Shown here piece after piece: positions 13,696 through 19,114 of a DNA stretch of 19,114 nucleotides; positions within the stretch are counted from its first letter, which is position 1, and each line of letters begins with the position of its first letter. Source of the stretch: an uncultured Clostridia bacterium (GTDB lineage Bacteria > Bacillota > Clostridia > Oscillospirales > Butyricicoccaceae). The stretch lies in contig CAJUSB010000063.1 in the NCBI GenBank assembly GCA_910589115.1, positions 1 through 19,114 of the forward strand. Reading direction: 5' to 3'. The translations under genes were made by a program, and so were the position numbers. The notes beneath the pieces are model-generated. The model saw only the letters and a list, made by a program, of their open reading frames with translations. It made no database searches and was not told where the DNA came from.

Positions 13696-14599
13696 ATACC
13701 AGGGTATCCTGATTGTTGATAAGCCTATGGGGTTTACTTCACATGATGTGGTTGCCAAGCTGCGCGGCATTTTCCGAACGCGCCGCATTGGCCACGGCGG
13801 CACGCTGGACCCAATGGCCTCCGGCGTGCTGCCGGTATTCATCGGCGTGGCGACAAAAGCGGCTGATTTTGCAGCTGCACAGGATAAGTCTTATCGGGCC
13901 GGGTTCACGCTGGGAATTGCGACTGACACGCAGGATATTACGGGCACAGTTGTGCAGCGTTCCGATACCCGTGTGTCAGAGGATGACGTCCGTGAAGCGC
14001 TGCGGTCGTTTGAAGGGCGGCAGCTCCAGCAGCCGCCGATGTACTCCGCCGTGCAGGTAAATGGGCAGCGGCTGTATGACCTTGCGCGGAAGGGGGTCGA
14101 GGTTGAGCGGCCTTCGCGTGAGATTTTCATCTCGGCCATTGCGCTGGAACGGTTTGACCACGAGACGCAAAAGGGCGTGTTTTCGCTAACCTGCTCCAAG
14201 GGCGCTTATGTACGCACGATCGTACATGACTGTGGCTTGCGGCTGGGCACGCTTGCCGCAATGAACAGCCTGGTTCGCACACGTGCGGGGGTGTATCCGC
14301 TGGAAGAGGCTTTTTCACTGGATGAGATCCAGCAGTCGGCGGATGAAGGACGGCTTGCGGAGCTGCTGCACCCGACGGATTCGATTTTTGAGGAGTATCC
14401 GGCGGTCGTGCTGGATGAACCCGGCTGGCAGCGTGCTTTGAACGGTGCATTTATCGACCCGGCCCATGCGCAGGGCTGCCCGGAGGAATGCGGTACGCTT
14501 TGCCGGGTATATTATGACGGGCAGTTCCAGATGTTGGGACGGGTCGACCAGCTTCGGAAGGGCGGCACGGCGCTCTTCGTGCATAAAAATTTCCGGTAA
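13679..14599 (+). CDS. truB: tRNA pseudouridine(55) synthase
   Basis: The 306-aa product isomerises U55 in the T-loop of tRNAs. GYLIVDKP-like GILIVDKPMGFTSHD opens the protein. The catalytic motif GGTLDPMASGVLPV follows, with the nucleophile at Asp44. RAGFTLGIATDTQD and SKGAYVRTI are the other conserved blocks. GGAGG ahead of the ATG lies inside nrnA, and the two genes overlap by 17 bases. The C-terminal ~60 residues form a PUA-like domain (VVLDEPGWQRALNGAFI, then GRVDQLRKG). Length and motifs are complete. Confidence 0.96.
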   Translation: MKASPEYQGILIVDKPMGFTSHDVVAKLRGIFRTRRIGHGGTLDPMASGVLPVFIGVATKAADFAAAQDKSYRAGFTLGIATDTQDITGTVVQRSDTRVSEDDVREALRSFEGRQLQQPPMYSAVQVNGQRLYDLARKGVEVERPSREIFISAIALERFDHETQKGVFSLTCSKGAYVRTIVHDCGLRLGTLAAMNSLVRTRAGVYPLEEAFSLDEIQQSADEGRLAELLHPTDSIFEEYPAVVLDEPGWQRALNGAFIDPAHAQGCPEECGTLCRVYYDGQFQMLGRVDQLRKGGTALFVHKNFR

Positions 14600-14619
14600 T
14601 CCCGGGAGGGATAAAAAAC

Positions 14620-15534
14620 ATGATTGATACTTCACGTCCCCGTGCCATTGCGCTGGGTTATTTTGACGGCGTACATCTGGGCCACCGCGCCCTGATGGAG
14701 CGGGCAGTGCAGCGTGCACGGGAAATTGACGGAATCGCGTCCGTATTCACCTTTGACACCCATCCGAATGCGGCTATGACCGGCCGGCCGGTCCCGCTGC
14801 TCACCGCTGCCGAATACCGCGCGGAAGAAATTAAGCTACTCGGCGGTGTGGATGAAGTGATTTTTGGCCAGTTTGAACGCCTGCGGACGGTAGACTGGCG
14901 CGACTTTATTCATGAAATTCTGGTAGGTGAATTTGGGGCGCGGTATATTGTTACTGGTTTTAATAACCGGTTTGGATATCAGGGGCGTGGCACGCCGGAG
15001 GGCCTTGCAGAGGAATGCCGGAAGCTCGGCATCGGCTGTGACCGCATTGAGGAAATCCGGATTGACGGCGTAACCGTATCCTCCACCTATATCCGGGGCT
15101 TGATTGCAGAGGGTGATATGGAGAGTGCTATGGCCTTTCTGGGGCATCCGTATACCATTACCGGGCACGTTGAACATGGACGCTCGGTCGGCCATAAAAT
15201 GGGCATCCCCACGGTAAACCTGCCGCTCCCGCGTGAAATGGCGCTGCCGCCCTACGGTGTATATGCGGCCCGTGTGCTGTTTGATGGAAGGGCTTTCCCG
15301 GCGGCGACCAATATTGGAGAAAAGCCGACTTTTGTAGACGGAGGCGCACCCACGATCGAGCCGCATTTGCTTGATTTTGACGGCGACTTGTACGGCAAGC
15401 GGATCCATGTGGAGCTGCATAAATTCCTACGGCCAGAACGTGCGTTTGCTTCGGTTGAAGCGCTCAAAGAAGCGATTGCACTGAACATCCGTCAGACGCG
15501 GGATTATTTTAGCCCGGCGCAGGAAAAGCGCTGA
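14620..15534 (+). CDS. ribF: Bifunctional riboflavin kinase / FMN adenylyltransferase
   Basis: The 304-aa product phosphorylates riboflavin to FMN and adenylylates FMN to FAD. The N-terminal nucleotidyltransferase domain shows GYFDGVHLGH at 13-22 and, later, VSSTYIRGLI. The C-terminal riboflavin kinase domain (from about 180) carries GHKMGIPTVNLPLP, PPYGVYAARV and ATNIGEKPTF. GGGAGG precedes the ATG, 20 bases after truB. It is the last gene of the group and is followed within 30 bases by a strong two-way terminator. Its place next to truB is the standard Firmicutes arrangement. Confidence 0.96.
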   Translation: MIDTSRPRAIALGYFDGVHLGHRALMERAVQRAREIDGIASVFTFDTHPNAAMTGRPVPLLTAAEYRAEEIKLLGGVDEVIFGQFERLRTVDWRDFIHEILVGEFGARYIVTGFNNRFGYQGRGTPEGLAEECRKLGIGCDRIEEIRIDGVTVSSTYIRGLIAEGDMESAMAFLGHPYTITGHVEHGRSVGHKMGIPTVNLPLPREMALPPYGVYAARVLFDGRAFPAATNIGEKPTFVDGGAPTIEPHLLDFDGDLYGKRIHVELHKFLRPERAFASVEALKEAIALNIRQTRDYFSPAQEKR

Positions 15535-15561
15535 CCGGGCAAGGAAAATGACAGACAAAAC

Positions 15562-15608
15562 ACGGCAGCCTGTAGCGCGGATACATTCGCGCACAGGCTG
15601 CCGTTTTA
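15562..15608 (+). terminator. Bidirectional terminator between ribF and lysC
   Basis: ACGGCAGCCTGT (15562-15573) pairs perfectly with ACAGGCTGCCGT (15593-15604), with GCGCG/CGCGC inside and an 8-base loop. TTTT follows on the + strand; on the minus strand the stem is followed by GTTTTGTC. It serves the two convergent operons. Confidence 0.92.
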
Positions 15609-15638
15609 TCGGTATAATGATTTGAATCGTACAAGTGC

Positions 15639-16115
15639 TTAGACTTCCGAGAAGAATTTATTATGGATTGCACGCACTGCTTTTTCGCTGTCCTCCTCGT
15701 TAATCAGCACGGAGATTTTGATTTCGGAGGTGGAGATCATGCGGATATTGATGCCAGCCATTGCCAGCGCTTCAAACATTTTGGCGGCAACGCCGGAGTT
15801 TGAAGCCATACCGGCGCCAACGATTGAAACCTTAGCGACCTCGGTATTGACGGAAATGGCCTCATAGCCAAGCTGTTCTTTCGCGTTATTAAGCACCTCG
15901 CGGGTTTCCTCGGCGCTGTCCTGCGGGACGGTAAAGGAAATCGTTTTGACTTTATTTTTGCCGACTGACTGCAAAATGATATCGACATTGATTTTGTGCT
16001 TTGCGAGCAGGCTGAACACCTTGAACGCAACGCCCGGCTCATCGGGCAGGTTAATTACTGCGATACGGGCGCAGTTATTGTCACGTGCAACGCCGCTTAC
16101 ATTCAATTTTTCCAT
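15639..16115 (-). CDS. Probable in-frame beta subunit of aspartate kinase (internal start)
   Basis: Inside lysC the minus strand reads AAGGAGGG (16130-16123), seven bases, then ATG (16115-16113) in frame. The product would be 158 aa, beginning MEKLNVSG and containing only the two ACT domains. The B. subtilis lysC gene encodes alpha and beta subunits in just this way, with a beta subunit of similar size. The site is as good as any in the window. It also encodes KEGSDM, so coincidence is possible. Confidence 0.6.
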   Translation of the reverse strand: MEKLNVSGVARDNNCARIAVINLPDEPGVAFKVFSLLAKHKINVDIILQSVGKNKVKTISFTVPQDSAEETREVLNNAKEQLGYEAISVNTEVAKVSIVGAGMASNSGVAAKMFEALAMAGINIRMISTSEIKISVLINEEDSEKAVRAIHNKFFSEV

Positions 16116-16850
16116 ATCTGAACCCTCCTTGACCTTGGTGCCCGGGTTGCGGGTGAAGCTGGAAATCACTTCAAGGTCGACATTATATTTTTTAGCCATT
16201 TCAACCGAGCGGTTATGGAGCACCTGCGCACCGAGCGATGCAAGCTCAAGCATTTCATCATAGGTAATCTCGTTCAGCTTGCGGGCCTCTGGAACAATGC
16301 GGGGATCGGCGGTATAAACGCCGTCCACATCGGTATAGATCTGGCAGAGATCCGCGCCGAGCGAAGCGGCGACAGCAACGGCGGTGGTATCGGAGCCGCC
16401 GCGGCCGAGCGTCGTAATGTCGTCCTGTTTATTGATGCCCTGGAATCCGGCAATAATGACGATACGGCCCCGGTCGAGTTCGGAGCGGATACGTTCCGGC
16501 TTTACCTTGCGGATGCGGGCTTCTGAATAGTTGATATCGGTCTGGATGCCTGCCTGCCAACCGGTAAGGGAAATGGTCGGGCAGCCCATTTTCTGGATTG
16601 CCATTGCCAGCAGGCTCATGGAGATTTGTTCCCCGGCAGAGAGAAGCACATCCATTTCGCGTTTTGAGGGACGGTCATTCAGCTCGGCGGCCTTTGCGAT
16701 GAAATCATCGGTCGTATCGCCCTGTGCGGAGACGACAACCACCACCTGGTTTCCGGCGTGATAGGTATCGGTGACGATCCGTGCAACATTTCTCAGGCGG
16801 TCTGCATCCGCAACGGACGAGCCGCCAAACTTCTGGACAATTAAACTCAT
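15639..16850 (-). CDS. lysC: Aspartate kinase (aspartokinase) with two C-terminal ACT domains
   Basis: The 403-aa product phosphorylates aspartate, the first step toward lysine, threonine and methionine. I place the start at 16850, behind AGGAGG; the longer frame to 17051 runs through repeat R5 and is not credible. The kinase domain opens KFGGSSVADADRL, with RGGSDTTAVAVA and DVDGVYTADPRI downstream. Two ACT domains follow from about residue 260 (INLPDEPGVAFKVF, later IVGAGMASNSGVAAKMF) and bind the feedback effector, most often lysine with or without threonine (family knowledge). An in-frame ribosome binding site and ATG at residue 246 suggest a separate regulatory subunit. It lies downstream of hom on the same strand, 247 bases apart with a repeat and hairpin between. 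Confidence 0.96.
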   Translation of the reverse strand: MSLIVQKFGGSSVADADRLRNVARIVTDTYHAGNQVVVVVSAQGDTTDDFIAKAAELNDRPSKREMDVLLSAGEQISMSLLAMAIQKMGCPTISLTGWQAGIQTDINYSEARIRKVKPERIRSELDRGRIVIIAGFQGINKQDDITTLGRGGSDTTAVAVAASLGADLCQIYTDVDGVYTADPRIVPEARKLNEITYDEMLELASLGAQVLHNRSVEMAKKYNVDLEVISSFTRNPGTKVKEGSDMEKLNVSGVARDNNCARIAVINLPDEPGVAFKVFSLLAKHKINVDIILQSVGKNKVKTISFTVPQDSAEETREVLNNAKEQLGYEAISVNTEVAKVSIVGAGMASNSGVAAKMFEALAMAGINIRMISTSEIKISVLINEEDSEKAVRAIHNKFFSEV

Positions 16851-16909
16851 AAAATATGTTCCTCCTACGATATAGAACCGCGCTGCCTTTTTGGGGTGCG
16901 CTGGCAGGG

Positions 16910-16990
16910 GTAACGTCTCCTCCGGGGCGCTGCCCCTGCCCCCGCGCCTATGCGGCGGGCACCAAAGGGACCTCGCCCCTCTGGACTCCC
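16910..16990. repeat. GC-rich palindromic repeat, copy R5
   Basis: GGGGC-GCT-GCCCC, then a GCGGCGGGCACCAAAGGG/CCCCTCTGG unit (16962-16984) and ACTCCC. It lies between hom and lysC, upstream of lysC on the minus strand, and follows the same plan as R2. Confidence 0.8.
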
Positions 16991-17001
16991 TTCCTGTCGT
17001 A

Positions 17002-17033
17002 GCCCGGCCCGCAACAAGGAACGCGGGCCGGGC
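17002..17033 (-). terminator. GC-rich hairpin downstream of hom (terminator-like)
   Basis: GCCCGGCCCGC pairs with GCGGGCCGGGC around a 10-base loop, 65 bases after the hom stop. No U run follows on the minus strand. The stem closely resembles the hairpin after lgt (shared CCGGCCCGC). Confidence 0.45.
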
Positions 17034-17097
17034 GGCATTCTGCGGCATCATGTTTGAATGATACCGGCCTTTCCGGCAGCAGCGGAATGCGTCAGGC

Positions 17098-18300
17098 TCA
17101 AAGCATACGCATATTGGAAATCACGTGGCCCTCCAGCTTTGCGATCCGCGCCTTGAGATCCGCGGTAGAAAGTGCGCTGACCGATGCGGCCAACTCTCCG
17201 CCGACCTCCCGCACGCTTTCGCACGGCAGTGCAGCCTCCAGCGCGGCACGCGGTCCCTGGTAACGCACATACCACGGTGAAACAAAGGTATCCAGCGGAC
17301 GCAGCAGCTTTTGGGAGCCATCTCCCCATGATATCCGGCGGCGGTGCTCTCTGTGCGCAATACAGTCGAGCATATCCGCGCACACAGCCGATGCCGTCGC
17401 CAATTTGCCCGCGCCCTTGCCGTAGAACATCACATCCCCGGTGGCATTGCCTTCCACCATAATGGCATTGAAAACATCCTCAACAGCAGCCAGGGGGCTT
17501 TCCTTCGGCACCAGATGCGGCGCTACAAAGGCATAGGCCGTGCCGTCTGCGCAGCGCACCGCGCGGCCAATCAGCTTAATAACGCAGCCCAGACGATCCG
17601 CGCACTCAACATCCCGCAGGGTGATCCGGCTGATTCCCTCGCAGGAAACCGCCTCCGGGTCAAATTTATCCCCAAACGCAAGGTCGGACAGGATGCAGAT
17701 TTTCCGGCAGGCATCATGCCCTTCAATATCGGCAGTCGGGTCAGCCTCAGCATAACCATTGACCTGCGCCTGTCCCAGCGCGTCCTCAAAGGCAACGCCG
17801 TTTTTGATCATTTGGGTGAGGATATAGTTGGTCGTACCATTCAAAATGCCGCAGATTTGATTAAATTCGTTTGCAGCCAGACACTGGATCATCGGACGGA
17901 TAATCGGGATACCGCCGCCGACCGATGCCTCAAACAAATAATTGACATTGTGCGCTTCAGCAATCCGCAGCAGCTCGTCACCCTTCGAGGCGACCAGCTC
18001 TTTATTAGAGGTGCAGACCGATTTTCCGGCCAGCAGGCAGCGCTTTGTGAAATCATATGCCGCACGCACGCCGCCCATCACTTCACACACGACCGAGACC
18101 TCCGGGTCGTTTTCAATGACCGAAAAATCATTGACAAACTTGTGCCCGTAAGGCAGATGAGAAAAATCCCGCAGATCCAGCACATATTTTACCTCAACCG
18201 GCTCGCCAACCGTGCGGGCAATTTTTTCGGCGTTCATTTCAAACACCTCATATACCCCCGAGCCGACGGTGCCGTGGCCCAGGATGGCTGCTTTTATCAT
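17098..18300 (-). CDS. hom: Homoserine dehydrogenase
   Basis: The 400-aa product reduces aspartate semialdehyde to homoserine, the branch point to threonine and methionine. AGGAGG lies 11 bases before the ATG. The Rossmann NAD(P) motif is GHGTVGSG (8-15). SNKELVA includes Lys100, and the family signature GILNGTTNYI is at 151-160. Catalytic residues fit the known spacing: Glu185, Asp191, Asp196 and Lys200 in GYAEADPTADIEGHDACRK. The last ~65 residues (from about SPWYVRYQ) sit where an ACT domain is usual, but they are short and lack the glycine/aspartate effector loop, so threonine feedback may be weak or lost (inference). The gene lies between an ACT-domain regulator gene and lysC, all on the minus strand. 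thrB and thrC are not in the window. Confidence 0.95.
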   Translation of the reverse strand: MIKAAILGHGTVGSGVYEVFEMNAEKIARTVGEPVEVKYVLDLRDFSHLPYGHKFVNDFSVIENDPEVSVVCEVMGGVRAAYDFTKRCLLAGKSVCTSNKELVASKGDELLRIAEAHNVNYLFEASVGGGIPIIRPMIQCLAANEFNQICGILNGTTNYILTQMIKNGVAFEDALGQAQVNGYAEADPTADIEGHDACRKICILSDLAFGDKFDPEAVSCEGISRITLRDVECADRLGCVIKLIGRAVRCADGTAYAFVAPHLVPKESPLAAVEDVFNAIMVEGNATGDVMFYGKGAGKLATASAVCADMLDCIAHREHRRRISWGDGSQKLLRPLDTFVSPWYVRYQGPRAALEAALPCESVREVGGELAASVSALSTADLKARIAKLEGHVISNMRML

Positions 18301-18454
18301 AGTTCAGAAAACCTCCTGTTGGAACCGCCTGTACTTCCCCGCAAAAGCAGCTCCGGTTATTATTTTACGTTCACAAGAAATTGCCGTTGCCGCGCCTTCG
18401 CCCCGCGATCCTTTTGGCGGGGCGAAGCAGCACGCACAAACGACAGCCGCCGCA

Positions 18455-18560
18455 CCGATTCCCCGCCGCAGCGGTGGAAGGGATTCCAAAGGGACTCGTC
18501 CCTTTGGCGCTGCCCCGCGCAGGGGCCGCCCGCCGCGCAGGCGCCGCCCGCAGCGTAGGC
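18455..18560. repeat. GC-rich palindromic repeat, copy R6
   Basis: CCAAAGGGA-CTCG-TCCCTTTGG (18486-18507) forms a 9-bp hairpin, flanked by GGGGC/GCCCC-type and GCCGCCCG-type stems. It fills the gap between the ACT-domain gene and hom. On the minus-strand transcript it lies between the two coding regions. Confidence 0.8.
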
Positions 18561-18582
18561 GCTGTACGGAAAGCAGATACTT

Positions 18583-19023
18583 TTATTCGCTTGCGACGAT
18601 TTCGATCCGCTGGACGCCTTCCAGCGCGCCTGCCCGGGTGAGAAGCTCCTCGACCGTGCCGCTTAGACGGTCCGTCCGGGCGGCAATGGTGACCGAGGCC
18701 TGTCCGCTCATCGGGATCGATTGATTGATGGTCAGCAGGTTCGCGCCAGACTGCGCAAGCTGCTGGAGCAGGCTGGAAAGGACCCCCGGCTGGTCGCTCA
18801 GCATCAAATGAAAGGTTATGACCCGCCCGCTCGCCGCTTCATAGAATGGACGCACGCCATCCTTATACTTGTAAAAGGCCGAGCGCGAAAGGCCAACGGC
18901 CTGTGCTGCCTCGGCTGCTGTTTTTGCACGGCCGGTTTTCAGCGCTGCGTTCGCCTCTACCACCTTTTGGAAGACCTCCGGGAGCAGGGAACGTTCTACC
19001 AGATAATATTCGCTCTGCTTCAC
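18583..19023 (-). CDS. HTH-ACT protein of the UPF0735 / PheB (ThrR) family
   Basis: The product is 146 aa from a GTG start at 19023, seven bases after GGGAGGT; the ATGs further upstream lie before or inside that site. It has an N-terminal helix-turn-helix-like region (about 20-60: TAAEAAQAVGLSRSAFYKY, KDGVRPF) and a C-terminal ACT domain (about 68-146: LMLSDQPGVLSSLLQQLA, SVTIAARTD). B. subtilis PheB belongs here and was later described as ThrR, a DNA-binding regulator of threonine genes (from memory). Being first in the transcript with hom fits a role sensing threonine or a related amino acid and controlling the block. The specific ligand is not deducible from sequence. Its own promoter is clear at 19068-19096. 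Confidence 0.9.
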   Translation of the reverse strand: MKQSEYYLVERSLLPEVFQKVVEANAALKTGRAKTAAEAAQAVGLSRSAFYKYKDGVRPFYEAASGRVITFHLMLSDQPGVLSSLLQQLAQSGANLLTINQSIPMSGQASVTIAARTDRLSGTVEELLTRAGALEGVQRIEIVASE

Positions 19024-19067
19024 ACTGTCCACCTCCCGCATACATTTGTCCACACAGCACTTGCAAT

Positions 19068-19096
19068 AGCATATCATAGTTTGACCGGTTCTGCAA
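19068..19096 (-). promoter_or_regulatory. Promoter of the ACT regulator-hom(-lysC) block
   Basis: Minus strand: -35 TTGCAG (19096-19091), 17-base spacer, -10 TATGCT (19073-19068). The leader to the GTG is about 38 nt. No separate convincing promoter was found before hom or lysC. I could not identify an operator. Confidence 0.7.
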
Positions 19097-19114
19097 CCTT
19101 TTTTTCCGAAGCGG

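Noticed and set aside
17344..18558. 404-codon + strand open frame opposite hom
   Set aside because: Antisense shadow of a complete homoserine dehydrogenase; no family features, and its end runs through repeat R6.

Overview
The window looks like a moderately GC-rich, Gram-positive anaerobe of class Clostridia, probably near Oscillospiraceae/Butyricicoccaceae. This rests on protein families and gene order only (YfmF/YfmH pair, rimP-nusA-ylxR-ylxQ-infB-rbfA-nrnA-truB-ribF order, PheB/ThrR-like ACT protein, AGGAGG ribosome binding sites); no database comparison was possible. No phage, IS element, CRISPR array, tRNA or rRNA was recognised.

Layout. Bases 1-3464 hold a tightly coupled + strand operon: yfmF, yfmH (M16 peptidase-like pair linked to EF-P modification) and lgt, each overlapping the next by 4 bases. 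folD follows alone (3731-4597). Bases 4598-5588 form a gene-free kilobase with two convergent promoters, a probable ~100-nt minus-strand small RNA, a candidate structured RNA with pairing ends, and the rimP promoter with a hairpin leader. From 5589 to 15534 runs the translation/transcription cluster rimP, nusA, ylxR (rnpM), an L7Ae-family gene, infB, rbfA, nrnA, truB and ribF. It is broken after infB by a strong terminator and an 820-base gap. That gap carries a new promoter, a structured leader RNA, and the remains of a SAM-dependent methyltransferase gene with a stop in motif I, a large internal deletion and a +1 frameshift. A two-way terminator at 15562-15608 separates ribF from a convergent minus-strand amino-acid block: a PheB/ThrR-like HTH-ACT regulator, hom and lysC.

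How the genes fit together. The central block serves ribosome maturation (RimP, RbfA), initiation (IF2), transcription elongation/termination (NusA), RNA binding (RnpM, L7Ae), nano-RNA turnover (NrnA), tRNA pseudouridylation (TruB) and flavin cofactors (RibF). The minus-strand block makes homoserine from aspartate; a threonine-sensing ACT regulator probably sits first in the transcript.

Non-coding structure. A GC-rich palindromic repeat family (core CCARAGGG...CCCTYTGG, often followed by ACTCCC) occurs in six places, almost one per long intergenic gap. Two nearly matching copies sit in opposite orientation on either side of the nusA-infB block. Four of the five well-formed promoters use a TTGCA-type -35 with an exact 17-base spacer. 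The points most worth a second look are the leader RNA at 11801-11972, the decayed methyltransferase behind it, the convergent-promoter small RNA at 4683-4782 and the closed RNA candidate at 5026-5257.
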